From Shewanella salipaludis (lineage in GTDB: Bacteria; Pseudomonadota; Gammaproteobacteria; Enterobacterales; Shewanellaceae), in assembly GCF_012911865.1 (NCBI RefSeq), contig NZ_JAAXYH010000018.1, positions 1-63,414 of the forward strand: a stretch of DNA of 63,414 bases, written 5' to 3'. Below are positions 45,732-55,171 of this stretch, in pieces. Position 1 is the stretch's first letter. The number at the start of each line of letters is the position of its first letter. Made by a program: the position numbers and the translations under genes. Under the pieces are notes generated by a model, which did no database searches, was not told the origin of the DNA, and saw only the letters and a program-made list of their open reading frames with translations.

Positions 45732-46889
45732 CTAGTCGTCGACTCTGCCGGCGCCGCCGCTGGCCGAGCAGAGGAAGACGGTGGCTTCGGGGCCGCCTGG
45801 CCCAGGCGATGCCTGTTCCACCGCGGTCACCACGGCCTCGGTCAATTCATGATCCACCAGGGCTATGATGCAGGCGCCGAGGCCGGCATCCGTCAGGCGC
45901 ACGCCACCGCGCTCGCCTATGACGGCCGCGACTGTCTCCACCAGCTGCTCCAACTGCGGCAAGCTGATGTCGAAATTGTCGCGCATGGACGCATGTGACT
46001 CGGCCATCAGCTGCCCCAATCTGGCGATATTGCCCTGTTCCAGCGCCCGGGCCGCGGCCTGGGAGCGCAGGTTTTCGTCTATCACATGCCTGGCTCTGCG
46101 GTAGAGCAGAGGTTCCAGGGTATCCCTGGCCCGCTCCAGCTGGGCCGAGTCCAGGTGACGCAGGGCATCGAGTTCAAAGTGTTCGGCTACCTGTTGGCAT
46201 TGGGTGCGCCGCAGCCGGTACTCGGACTCGGCCAGGCCATGGTCCGGATCTGCGAGTATCACTATCAGGCTGAGGTGTTCGGGAATGGCGATGGCCTCGC
46301 TGTCGAGATCCAAACAGTCTATCAGCAGGGCATGATCCGTCTCCCCCAGGGCGCTGATCATCTGATCCACTATGCCGCAGGCCTGGCCGACATAACGGCT
46401 CTCGCCTCGCTGGGCCAGCTGCGCCACCGCCAAGGGCGACAGATGAAGTTGACTGGTGTCGTTGATGGCGGTGCCGAAGGCGATTTCCAATGCCGCCGAG
46501 GACGACAGCCCGGCACCGAGCGGGACGTTGCCGACGATGGCGATATCCAGCCCCTTGGCCGTCAAGCCGGACAAGGCCATGGCAGAGGTGAAGCCCTTGA
46601 GGTAATTGACCCAGGCATCGTCTGGCGCCATCTCGCCCTCCTGGCCGAAGCGCCACTGCTTGAGCGTGCCGGGAAAGGCCTCGGCGACGGCGCGAAAGAG
46701 ATCATCGTCACGGCGCTTCACGGCTATCACAGTGTGGAAGTTGATCGCCGCCGACAACACCAGGCCATCGTTGTAATCCGTGTGTTCACCTATCAGGTTA
46801 ACGCGTCCCGGCGCCTGATAAAAATCATCCGCTTTGGTGCCAAAGGTTTGGACGAATAGCTTGGTGGCGCGCTGGGCAGGGTTTGACAT
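45732..46889 (-). CDS. galK: Galactokinase
   Basis: 385 residues. The galactose-binding signature RVNLIGEHTDYNDGLVL (about 29-45) and the ATP-binding GHMP motif PLGAGLSSSAALE (about 123-135) are intact, as is the C-terminal GHMP motif region GVRLTDAGLGACIIALV (GGxRxTGAGxGG-like but with altered Gly residues). It phosphorylates galactose at C1. Forms a small galK-galM unit on the minus strand. Confidence 0.95.
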   Translation of the reverse strand: MSNPAQRATKLFVQTFGTKADDFYQAPGRVNLIGEHTDYNDGLVLSAAINFHTVIAVKRRDDDLFRAVAEAFPGTLKQWRFGQEGEMAPDDAWVNYLKGFTSAMALSGLTAKGLDIAIVGNVPLGAGLSSSAALEIAFGTAINDTSQLHLSPLAVAQLAQRGESRYVGQACGIVDQMISALGETDHALLIDCLDLDSEAIAIPEHLSLIVILADPDHGLAESEYRLRRTQCQQVAEHFELDALRHLDSAQLERARDTLEPLLYRRARHVIDENLRSQAAARALEQGNIARLGQLMAESHASMRDNFDISLPQLEQLVETVAAVIGERGGVRLTDAGLGACIIALVDHELTEAVVTAVEQASPGPGGPEATVFLCSASGGAGRVDD

Positions 46890-46944
46890 GCGTGAGAGGC
46901 TTCCAAAATGAGACTGAAAATGTCGAGGCTATTTTGGCTTTATA

Positions 46945-47097
46945 TCATGACTGCAGCGCCTCTGTAACTGAGATTTTTATCCCGGGTTCCGCCTTGGGCC
47001 GACGGGTTAGGCCGCGGCGGTCCAGGGCGCGCCTGACCGCCTCGGCACTCTCGAATTCGCCGTTGGCACTCATCAGTTAGCCGCTAGCACTTATCAG
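46945..47097 (-). pseudogene. In-frame C-terminal extension cut off from the antiporter gene by two stop codons
   Basis: After the antiporter stop (47098-47100) the same frame continues for 50 codons, interrupted only by one more stop (47077-47079), and closes at 46945-46947. The last part, starting with ATG at 47071-47073, reads MSANGEFESAEAVRRAL then DRRGLTRRPKAEPG and KISVTEALQS, which looks like coding sequence. The two stops sit in a 21-bp unit repeated three times (AGTGCCAACAGCTAACTGATA and variants). It could alternatively be a 42-residue separate ORF. Confidence 0.45.
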
Positions 47098-48732
47098 TTA
47101 GCTGTTGGCACTTGCCACCGACTTGGGCGTCGCCAGGGTCTCGACCTCGGCCTCGGGATGCAACAGTTCATGGATCACATGATCGACGAAACCGGCGCCG
47201 GCGGCATCGTACAGGTTATAGACGCTGTGGACCCCCAAGTCCCGCAGCGACTGGGCGTCGTCACCGTATTGGACTATGGCGCTGAGCTTGCCCCGATAGT
47301 CGAGCCTCTTCAGTTGTTCGATGGCGAACAGGTTACCCGCGTGATGGGGCATGGCCAGCAGCACCAGCTCCAGATTTGGCGCCTTGTCGAGTTTCTCCCA
47401 GAAGTCGCTGTCGGCGGCGTCGCCCTGGACCACGTTGCGCCCCTTGGCCCTGTGGCTGTCGACCAGCTCCTGCTTATGTTCTATGCCGAGGATCTCACCG
47501 CTGGATCTGCTGCTCAGTTCATCATAGGCCCCTGTGCCTATGCGTCCCATGCCGAGGATGAGAAAGCGCGGATCCCCCAGCTGAATGCGCCTGTCTTCCG
47601 GATGCAGCGGATGGCGCTCGAGTCGGGTGAGCCAGTGCTGGTACTTCTGGTAGATATTGCCCACGGTGGCATTGAATGGTGCCGCCAGCAGGAAGCTGAT
47701 GCTCAGCGCCACCGCGATGATCACCAGCCAGTGTGGCGCCAACCAGCCCCTGCCGGTGGCGACTGCGGCAACGATCAGCCCAAACTCGCTGTAATTACCC
47801 AGGTTGAAACCGGCCAGCATGGCCGTGCGGGACCTCAGCCTGAAGCGGGTCAGCAGGTAGACGAACAAGAGTATCTTCAGCGGCAGCAGCATGACCAGGA
47901 TCCCCGCCAGACCTATGTCGGCCAGGGTCGGCAGGCCGTTCAGTCCTATGGTGAGGAAGAAGGCCACCAGGAAGAGTTCCTTGAAATAGAACAGGGATTT
48001 GGCCAGTTCCGAGGACTTCTTATGCCCGGCGAGGAGTATGCCTATGGCCAGGGCGCCGAGATCCGGTTTCAGGCCGACGGCCTCGAATAACCAGGCGCCC
48101 ACCACCAGCGCCATCACCAGGCCGAAGAGTACCAGCAACTCGCCGTGGCCGACACGATCGAATATCTTGTAAATCAAGGGTCTGAGCAGGGGCAGCAGCA
48201 ACAGACCTGCGGCCCAGACGGAAGGGAACTGGCCCTTGGAGATGGTGAGGAACAGCACGGCAAAAATGTCCTGCATGATCAATATGCCTATGGCCACCCT
48301 GCCATAGAGGGATTGCATGTCGCCCTTGTCTTCGAGCACCTTGACCGCGAAGACTGTGCTGGAAAAACTCAGGGCGAAGGCCACCAGGGTCAATTGTTCC
48401 AGCCCAAGCTGGGTCAACTGACTCAGCCCCAGCAACCCAAGGAGTTTCAGCACGGGCACCAGAAATAGCATGGACAGCAGCAGATGCACACTGGAGCCGG
48501 CCCAGACTTCGGCCTTGAACAGGCTGCGGATATCCAGCTTCAACCCTATGGCGAACAGCAGCAGCGTCACCCCCAGGCTGGCCAATTGCTGTAACAGCGG
48601 CAGGCTTTGGGCTTCTATGCCGAAGACGAACAGCACGAAGCCGGCGGCCAGATAGCCTATCAGTGGCGGCAGGCCTATCCGGCTGACGAGCAGGCCGCAG
48701 ATGAGAGTGATGATGAGGATCGCAGGTTCCAT
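47098..48732 (-). CDS. CPA2-family monovalent cation:proton antiporter with TrkA-N domain (KefB-like)
   Basis: 544 residues. The first about 370 residues form 12-13 transmembrane helices (ALSFSSTVFAVKVLEDKGD, GVTLLLFAIGLKLDIRSLF, the CPA2 core). A Rossmann RCK domain follows (about 390-510: RFLILGMGRIGTGAYDEL, with NAD-binding GMGRIG). It exchanges K+ or Na+ for protons. The C-terminus (KSVASANS) stops within a 21-bp repeat, so it may be truncated. It is on the minus strand upstream of galK. Confidence 0.9.
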   Translation of the reverse strand: MEPAILIITLICGLLVSRIGLPPLIGYLAAGFVLFVFGIEAQSLPLLQQLASLGVTLLLFAIGLKLDIRSLFKAEVWAGSSVHLLLSMLFLVPVLKLLGLLGLSQLTQLGLEQLTLVAFALSFSSTVFAVKVLEDKGDMQSLYGRVAIGILIMQDIFAVLFLTISKGQFPSVWAAGLLLLPLLRPLIYKIFDRVGHGELLVLFGLVMALVVGAWLFEAVGLKPDLGALAIGILLAGHKKSSELAKSLFYFKELFLVAFFLTIGLNGLPTLADIGLAGILVMLLPLKILLFVYLLTRFRLRSRTAMLAGFNLGNYSEFGLIVAAVATGRGWLAPHWLVIIAVALSISFLLAAPFNATVGNIYQKYQHWLTRLERHPLHPEDRRIQLGDPRFLILGMGRIGTGAYDELSSRSSGEILGIEHKQELVDSHRAKGRNVVQGDAADSDFWEKLDKAPNLELVLLAMPHHAGNLFAIEQLKRLDYRGKLSAIVQYGDDAQSLRDLGVHSVYNLYDAAGAGFVDHVIHELLHPEAEVETLATPKSVASANS

Positions 48733-48795
48733 GGGGCACCGAATGGCAGGTGAAGGGATGAGACCATTCTATAAGAAATCGGCGTGCTTAAGATG

Positions 48796-48833
48796 AAAAA
48801 AAAAGTGAACTCGATAAAAAAGTTCACTTTTTC
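48796..48833. terminator. Bidirectional-looking terminator between dsbD and the antiporter gene
   Basis: GTGAACT and AGTTCAC arms (7 bp) with an AT-rich loop, A-run on the left and T-run on the right. On the minus strand it follows dsbD. Confidence 0.7.
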
Positions 48834-48867
48834 TTATTGTTAGCCGACAGCCAAGGCCGTCGCTTTA

Positions 48868-50703
48868 TTATTGCAGCAGGCGATCCAGGTGGGTGGCGAA
48901 GTCGTCCGGCCCCATGAAGCCAGTGACCCTGAGATCCTGGCGTTGCTCGCCGCGGGAATCGAACAGCAGCAGGGTCGGTAACCCCAGCACCTGGAAGGCC
49001 TCCAGCAGCTCGACATCTATGGCATCGCTGTCGGTCACATCCGCCTGCAGCAAGACCAGATGATCCATGCGTTGCACCACCTGGGGCGCCTTGAAGGTAA
49101 TGGCTTCGAATTCTTTGCAGGCCACGCACCAGTCGGCATATAAGTCGAGCATCACGGGCTTGCCCTGGGCCGCCGCCGTCGCCAGTTCCTGTTTGAGATC
49201 CGCCAGCGACTTGATCCGCTTGAAGCCGTGGCTCTGCTGGCTCTGGCTCTGCAAGCCCTGACGGCCGGAGTCGAAACCCAGGCCCTGCATCAGCGCCTGC
49301 AAGCCATAGGAGAAACTCGCCAGCAGGCCCAACAGCAGGAGCACCGAGCGGGTGGTTTGCTTCCAGTTAAATTCGCTGAGTTTGTTCTGGTGCATCAGAT
49401 AGCCAACCAGGACTATGGCCCACAGCGACCAGAGCAGATCCGACACCAGCCCGGGCCAGATGCGGCCCAGCATCACGATGGACACGGCGAGCAGCAGGAA
49501 ACCGAATATTGTCTTGACCACATCCATCCAGTGGCCGGCCTTGGGCAATAACTTGCCGCCCGAGGTGCCCATGATCAGCAAAGGCAAGCCCATGCCCATG
49601 CTCAGCACATACAGGGCGAGGAAGCCCAGCTGGAGATCGCCCGTCTGGGCGACATAGATGAGCGCGCCGGACAGGGGCGCCGTGGTGCAGGGCGAAGCCA
49701 CCAGACCCGAGAGCACCCCCATGAGGAACACCCCCAGCAGCTGGCCGCCCTTCTGTTGGTTGGCGGCCGAGTTCAGCCGATCCTGCCAGGAGGAGGGCAG
49801 CTTGAGATCGTACAGGCCGAACATCGACAGGCTGAGCACCAGGAATAACAGGGCCAGCAGCACCAGCACCACGGGATGTTGCAGCGCCGCCTGGTACTTC
49901 ATCCCCGCCGAGGCCACCACCAATCCCAGCAGCGAATAGGTGATCGCCATTCCCTGGACATAGGCCATGGACAGGCCGAAGGCCTTGGCGGTGGACAGTT
50001 TCTGCCCCTGGCCCACTATGATGCCGGATAATATGGGGTACATGGGGAAGACACAGGGGGTCAATGCCAGGCCGATACCCAGGCCGAAGAAGGCCAGCAG
50101 GGTGAGCCAGAGACTGCCGCTGGACAGCATCTGGTTAAGCCTGTCCTGCTCGGTCACAGGGACGGATGTCGCGCCGGCCTTGGACTCAGGGGCTTGGGTT
50201 TCTGGGGCCTGGGCGCCCGCGGTCCCTGAGCCGGCAGGCTGAGCCGCCTTGGGGTCGAAGCGGGTCAGCGCCAGGGTGCGTTTGGTCGGCGGATAACATA
50301 GCTTGTCTTCGGCACAGCCCATGAAGGTGACAGTGAGGCTGGCGTCGTCGGCCGCCTGTTGCAGGGTCAGCGGTATATCCACATAGGTGTAATAGACCTG
50401 CTGCTCGCCAAAATACTCATCCTCATGGGCACTGCCTTCGGGCAAGACTATCTCTGCCAGGGTGGCATTATGGGTCTCGAATTTGAGCTTGTCCTTGTAC
50501 ATGTAATAGCCGTCGGCTATCACCCAGCTGAGTTTGAGTCGATTGCCTTGTTGCTCAAAATCCAGATCGAAGGCCTGTTCGACCGGCAACAGCTCGGGCT
50601 CGGCGCCAAGGAAATTCTTGCCTGCACCGAAGATGCCATCGCCATGGGCCAGGGGGGTCAGCAGGAGTAACGAGCTCAGGAGTAAGTTAAGTAGGTTCTT
50701 CAT
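48868..50703 (-). CDS. dsbD: Thiol:disulfide interchange protein DsbD
   Basis: 611 residues from ATG 50703 (signal peptide KNLLNLLLSSLLLLTPLAHG). The alpha domain has its Cys pair in MGCAEDKLC. The membrane beta domain has eight helices with Cys in LTPCVFPMY and ASPCTTAPL. The C-terminal thioredoxin-like gamma domain has YADWCVACKEFE. It passes electrons from cytosolic thioredoxin to periplasmic DsbC/CcmG, which also matters for c-type cytochromes and copper enzymes. Its start codon overlaps the cutA stop (ATGA). Confidence 0.95.
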   Translation of the reverse strand: MKNLLNLLLSSLLLLTPLAHGDGIFGAGKNFLGAEPELLPVEQAFDLDFEQQGNRLKLSWVIADGYYMYKDKLKFETHNATLAEIVLPEGSAHEDEYFGEQQVYYTYVDIPLTLQQAADDASLTVTFMGCAEDKLCYPPTKRTLALTRFDPKAAQPAGSGTAGAQAPETQAPESKAGATSVPVTEQDRLNQMLSSGSLWLTLLAFFGLGIGLALTPCVFPMYPILSGIIVGQGQKLSTAKAFGLSMAYVQGMAITYSLLGLVVASAGMKYQAALQHPVVLVLLALLFLVLSLSMFGLYDLKLPSSWQDRLNSAANQQKGGQLLGVFLMGVLSGLVASPCTTAPLSGALIYVAQTGDLQLGFLALYVLSMGMGLPLLIMGTSGGKLLPKAGHWMDVVKTIFGFLLLAVSIVMLGRIWPGLVSDLLWSLWAIVLVGYLMHQNKLSEFNWKQTTRSVLLLLGLLASFSYGLQALMQGLGFDSGRQGLQSQSQQSHGFKRIKSLADLKQELATAAAQGKPVMLDLYADWCVACKEFEAITFKAPQVVQRMDHLVLLQADVTDSDAIDVELLEAFQVLGLPTLLLFDSRGEQRQDLRVTGFMGPDDFATHLDRLLQ

Positions 50704-51023
50704 CTTAGTGTCGTTTCTTTTATCCAATCTAAATAGGCCGGCAGCCCATGGGATACGGGCAGGGCAATCAACTCGGGTACCTGGTAGGGATGCAGCTCAA
50801 GCACGAGTCGCTCCAGTTCGGCATAGTGGTTGGCGGCACACTTGATCTGCAGGCCCGCCTCCCGGCTCTCACACAGCTCGCCCTGCCAGTGATAGACAGA
50901 GGTCAGCCCGGGTGAGATCTGCACGCAGGCGGCAACACCCGCCTGCACCAGGGCCTTGGCCAAGGCGTTCGCCTGCTCTGTATCCGGGCATGTGGTCAGG
51001 ACCAACAAAAATTCTGTTTGCAT
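50700..51023 (-). CDS. cutA: CutA, small trimeric ferredoxin-like protein
   Basis: 107 residues from ATG 51023. LVLTTCPDTEQANALAKALV, then VAACVQISPGLTSVYHWQG and the C-terminal HPYQVPELIALPVSHG are the CutA signatures. It is linked in the literature to divalent-cation tolerance, though its real activity is unclear. cutA-dsbD is a conserved pair in gammaproteobacteria. A longer frame to 51101 lacks a better start. Confidence 0.93.
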   Translation of the reverse strand: MQTEFLLVLTTCPDTEQANALAKALVQAGVAACVQISPGLTSVYHWQGELCESREAGLQIKCAANHYAELERLVLELHPYQVPELIALPVSHGLPAYLDWIKETTLR

Positions 51024-51268
51024 TCGGCTATCATCTTTCCCGCGCCGATTTCCAGCGTGCTTGCCTGCCATGGGCGCCGGAAAATACTGACCAACGCTCA
51101 AGCAAATTAAGTTAAGCTACTTTACGTGTTTTAATTCTTGTGTGCATCAAGACTTAGCTAAAATAGTGAATCCCGTTGGGTTTCTCTGGCCAGTCAGGTT
51201 TACGGACTCGCCTTAGTAGACCCGTCTTGGGGCAATAGAGTTTCACTCGCAAACGAAATGAGGCCAAC

Positions 51269-51958
51269 ATGTTGCTGATCCTATTCTTACTCCTGGTATT
51301 GCTGCCGGTGATAGAGTTGTCTGTGCTGATCCGGGTCGGGGAAGTGCTCGGCAGTTGGACCACAATAGCCCTGGTGCTGCTCACCGCCATAGTGGGGGTG
51401 TCTCTGGTGCGCAGCCAGGGGCTGCATACCCTGATGCAGGTGCAGCAAAAACTGGCCAGGGGAGAGGTCCCGGGGCAGGAAATTGTCGAGGGCATGATGC
51501 TGGCGCTGGCCGGGGTCTTGCTGTTGATCCCCGGCTTTGTGACCGACTTCATCGGCTTGCTGCTCCTGACCCCCCTGAGCCGGGTTCCCATCGCCAGCTA
51601 CCTCTATAAACGCTTGCAACTCAAGGTGATTGCCGGTGATCCCTTCTTCGGCGGCCTGGGGCCGCGGCCCCCTTCGCATGGCGAGGGTGATGCCCATGGT
51701 CGGGATGAGCCTGGCCGGCGGGGCACCACGCTGGAGGGGGATTATGAACATAAGCCAGAGACAGATGCGCAGCTGGGACAGGATGCGTCCAAGCCCGCAT
51801 CTGAGCTCAAGTCCAAGCCTGAACCCAAGTCCGAGCCTGAACCCAAGTCAAAGCCTGAACCAAAGCCTGATTCTGAGCCCAAGTCCGAGTCAACGCCCAA
51901 GCCTGAACCAAAGCCAAAGCAGGGCCAAGCGGACGAAGACAACCCCCCTAAGCAGTAG
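51269..51958 (+). CDS. fxsA: FxsA family membrane protein with an extended repetitive tail
   Basis: 229 residues. The first 120 are the FxsA core: LILFLLLVLLPVIELSVLI, then the TTIALVLLTAIVGVSLVRSQG helix and the region ending PGFVTDFIGLLLLTPL. E. coli FxsA, which relieves F-plasmid exclusion of phage T7, is about 158 residues. Here the tail from about 165 is a Lys/Pro/Glu/Ser repeat (KPEPKSEPEPKS-type), cytosolic and probably disordered. In gammaproteobacteria fxsA usually lies upstream of groES; here about 7 kb of efflux genes separate them. Confidence 0.85.
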   Translation: MLLILFLLLVLLPVIELSVLIRVGEVLGSWTTIALVLLTAIVGVSLVRSQGLHTLMQVQQKLARGEVPGQEIVEGMMLALAGVLLLIPGFVTDFIGLLLLTPLSRVPIASYLYKRLQLKVIAGDPFFGGLGPRPPSHGEGDAHGRDEPGRRGTTLEGDYEHKPETDAQLGQDASKPASELKSKPEPKSEPEPKSKPEPKPDSEPKSESTPKPEPKPKQGQADEDNPPKQ

Positions 51959-52025
51959 GGTCGCACCGGGCGCAGGGTAAGCGGGGAGAGAGTTTGCTGT
52001 CGAGTTCGGGAAGCTGGGTGAAAGT

Positions 52026-52047
52026 GCCGGCCAGGAGACTGGCCGGC
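52026..52047. terminator. Hairpin between convergent fxsA and RND genes
   Basis: GCCGGCCAG and CTGGCCGGC perfect 9-bp arms with a GAGA loop. No T-run, so only a probable terminator. Confidence 0.45.
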
Positions 52048-52077
52048 GTTGCCGGGAAGCAAGGTGAAGCGAATAGC

Positions 52078-55000
52078 TTAAGGTTTTTCCTGGGTGCGCT
52101 CCTCCTTAAGGCCGGTGATCTTGAAGGCCAAGCTGTAGAGAACCGGCAAGACGATCAGCGTCAACAGTGAGGCGAACCCCAGGCCGAAGATGATGGTGAT
52201 CGCCATCGAGCCGAAGAAGGCGTCGGAGATCAGCGGGATCATCCCCAGCATGGTGGTGATCGCCGCCATCATCACGGGTCTTACCCGGCTGACACAGGAG
52301 TCCACCAGGGCGGCATAGGCCGGCTTGCCTTCACTGAGTTCCAGGTTGATCTGATCCACCAGCACTATGCCGTTCTTGATCACCATCCCGGACAGGCTCA
52401 GCAGTCCCAGCAGCGCCATGAAGCTGAAGGGGGCATCGAACAGCAAGAGACCCGCAGATACCCCTATCAGCGCCAGCGGCACCGTCAGCCAGATCACCAG
52501 AGGTTGGCGCACCGAGTTGAACAGGAACACGGTGATCAGGAACATCACCAGATAGCCCATGGGGATGGAGCTGAACACCGCGGCCTGTGCCTCGCCTGCT
52601 GTCTCGTACTCGCCGCCCCACTCAAGGCTGTAGCCCGCCGGCAGGCTGATGGCCTCGACCTTGGCCTTGACCTTTCTCAGCACTGAATCTGCGGTCTCGT
52701 TCGACCCCAGCTTGGGATCGGCCATCACGGTCAGGGTGCGCTTGCGGTCGCGGCGCATCAGCAGCGGGTTTTCCCATTCGGTGCTGAAGTCACTCACCAG
52801 CTGGGACACGGGCACGAAGCCGGCGTGTTCGCTGCTCCAGATCTGCAGTTGCCACAGGTTGTCGGCCTGCAGCCGCTCGTCGGCCGGCGCCCTGGCTATG
52901 ATGGGCAGCGAGTGGCTGGCCTCGCGATAGAGGCCGACCTGTTTGCCGCTGAAATTGATCAGCAGCGCTTGATCCAGATCTTGCTTGCTGATGCCGCTCT
53001 CTCTTGCCCTGGCGGTCTGCAGTTGCGGCCGGATCAGGGTCACCTGGTTGCGCCAGTTGTGCCGTACACCATCCATGCTGGGTTCGGCATTGAACACGGC
53101 TTCGGCCTGGGCGGCCAGGGATCTCAATACCTTGGGATCATCGCCGTAGAAGCGGGCCTCTATCTTGGCCGCCGGTGAGGGGCCGTTTTCCATGTTCTTG
53201 AATCTGTACTGGGCCTGGGGATAGTGCTGCTTCAGGAAACGCTCCAGTTGCGGCATATAGGCCTTGAGCGAGTCCAGATCCCGCATGTCCACTATCAGTT
53301 GCGCAAACGCCGGGTAGCCTTTCTCCGGCTGGTAGGGCAAGACGAAACGTTGGGCCCCCTGGCCTATCACTGTGGTGATATGCTGCAGGCCAACGTCTTG
53401 TTTGCCGTTCTCCCTCAGCAGCGCCGCTTCTATCTCGGCGCTGAAGCGCTCTGTGGCCTTGATATCCGTGCCTTCCGGCATCCAGACATCGACGAAGAAG
53501 ATGGGGGTGTTCGACGCCGGGAAGAACACATTCTTGATGTGGCCGAAGCCGACCACGGCCGACACCAGCATGGCCAGCACCAGCAGCAGGCTCGCCAGGC
53601 GAAAGCGCAGCGCGAACCTCAGGCAGCTGCTGTACAAGCCGAAGAACCAGCCCTGATAGGGATCGGCGGCCTCATCCTCCAACGGTGCCGCATCCTTGAA
53701 CAGCAGGTGGCAGAAGAAGGGCGTGAGGGTGATGGCAGTTATCCAGCTGATAAACAGGGAGATCATCAATACCTGGAACAGGGAGCGACAAAACTCACCG
53801 GCGGCATTCTGCGACAGGCCTATGGGCGCGAAGGCGATGATGGCGATCACCGTTGCCCCCAGCAGCGGCCACTGGGTCTGGGCCACTATCTGGCTGGCGG
53901 CTTCGAGGCGGCTCTTGCCGCGGCGCAGGCCTATGAGTATGCCTTCGGTGACCACTATGGCGTTATCGACCAGCATACCCAGGGCTATGATAAGTGCCCC
54001 CAGGGAGATCAGCTGCAGGTCGATACCCAGGAGTTTCATCACTATGAAGGTGCCCAGTATGGTCAGCAGCAATATCAGGCCCATCAGTAGGCCGGATCTC
54101 AGCCCCATGAACAGCAACAATACGGTGATGACGATGGCGATGGATTCCAGCAAATTGACCAGGAAGCCGCTGACAGTGTCATCGACCGCCAGGCTTTGGT
54201 TGTAGACGGTATCCAGGGTCATCCCCAGCGGCCGCTCCGACTCGAGCTCGGCCAGACGCTCTTCTATCTTGTTACCCACCTCGACCACATTCACCCCGCT
54301 GGAGAAGGAGATCCCCAGCGACAGGGCCGACTGCCCCTGGTTGTGATACAGCACATTCGGGGTCTCGTCGTACACTTTTTCTATGTGGGCGATGTCACCC
54401 AGGTGGATCAGCTCTGTGCTGCCCTGTGGGCTGACAATCAGCCGCGCCAGCTCCTGCACGCTGCCGAATTCACCCGTGGGATGGATGCGGATGCGGTTGT
54501 CGCCAACCACTATGCTGCCGGCGTTGGAGACCACGTTTTGATTGTTGATCAGGCCATAGATATAGCTCTGATCCAGTCCCAGCGCCGAGAGCTTTTGCTG
54601 GGATATTTCAATCGCTACCTGCTCTGTCACCTTGCCGGCGACCGAGACCTTCTTGACCCCGGGGACCAGCACGAGTTCACGGCGCAGGTAGTCGGCATAG
54701 TTGCTCAGCTCGCGGTTGCTGTAATCGGCGCCCGAGAGGTTAAGCAAGATCCCGTAAACATCGCCGAAGTCGTCCAGCACCTTGGGCGTGGCCGTGCCCG
54801 ACGGCAGTTGCCCGGCGGTGTCATTCACCTTGCGGCGCACCTCGTCCCACACCTGCGGCAGGCGGTGTTTGTCGTAACTGTCCTTGATCTCTATGCGTAT
54901 CTGCGACAGGCCGGCGCTGTTGATCGAGGTGATATGCTTGACGCCGTCCAGCTGCTGCAGGGCATCTTCCAGCGGCAGTGTGACTTCCTCTTCCACCTGC

Positions 55001-55170
55001 TCCGGCGAGGCGCCGGGGTAAGCCGTGACGACCAGGGCTTCCTTGATGGTAAATTCCGGGAACTCCAGCTGCCCCAGGCCGGTGAAGGCGATGCCGCCAC
55101 CGAGCAGCAACAGCAGGGCAAACATCCAGCTGATGACTTTATGGCGAATCGAATATTCAGCAAGATTCAT
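52078..55170 (-). CDS. RND-family efflux pump inner-membrane transporter
   Basis: 1030 residues from ATG 55170 (GGAG 6 nt upstream; a GTG 12 bp earlier is possible). Twelve helices and two large periplasmic loops typical of AcrB/HAE1-like pumps. The proton relay helix 4 motif is GMLVDNAIVVTEGI. TMLGMIPLISDAFFG near the C-terminus and ALQQLDGVKHITSINS in the first porter loop are also typical. It is translated 1 bp after the membrane-fusion gene. The substrate is not predictable. Confidence 0.92.
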   Translation of the reverse strand: MNLAEYSIRHKVISWMFALLLLLGGGIAFTGLGQLEFPEFTIKEALVVTAYPGASPEQVEEEVTLPLEDALQQLDGVKHITSINSAGLSQIRIEIKDSYDKHRLPQVWDEVRRKVNDTAGQLPSGTATPKVLDDFGDVYGILLNLSGADYSNRELSNYADYLRRELVLVPGVKKVSVAGKVTEQVAIEISQQKLSALGLDQSYIYGLINNQNVVSNAGSIVVGDNRIRIHPTGEFGSVQELARLIVSPQGSTELIHLGDIAHIEKVYDETPNVLYHNQGQSALSLGISFSSGVNVVEVGNKIEERLAELESERPLGMTLDTVYNQSLAVDDTVSGFLVNLLESIAIVITVLLLFMGLRSGLLMGLILLLTILGTFIVMKLLGIDLQLISLGALIIALGMLVDNAIVVTEGILIGLRRGKSRLEAASQIVAQTQWPLLGATVIAIIAFAPIGLSQNAAGEFCRSLFQVLMISLFISWITAITLTPFFCHLLFKDAAPLEDEAADPYQGWFFGLYSSCLRFALRFRLASLLLVLAMLVSAVVGFGHIKNVFFPASNTPIFFVDVWMPEGTDIKATERFSAEIEAALLRENGKQDVGLQHITTVIGQGAQRFVLPYQPEKGYPAFAQLIVDMRDLDSLKAYMPQLERFLKQHYPQAQYRFKNMENGPSPAAKIEARFYGDDPKVLRSLAAQAEAVFNAEPSMDGVRHNWRNQVTLIRPQLQTARARESGISKQDLDQALLINFSGKQVGLYREASHSLPIIARAPADERLQADNLWQLQIWSSEHAGFVPVSQLVSDFSTEWENPLLMRRDRKRTLTVMADPKLGSNETADSVLRKVKAKVEAISLPAGYSLEWGGEYETAGEAQAAVFSSIPMGYLVMFLITVFLFNSVRQPLVIWLTVPLALIGVSAGLLLFDAPFSFMALLGLLSLSGMVIKNGIVLVDQINLELSEGKPAYAALVDSCVSRVRPVMMAAITTMLGMIPLISDAFFGSMAITIIFGLGFASLLTLIVLPVLYSLAFKITGLKEERTQEKP

Positions 55171-55171
55171 C

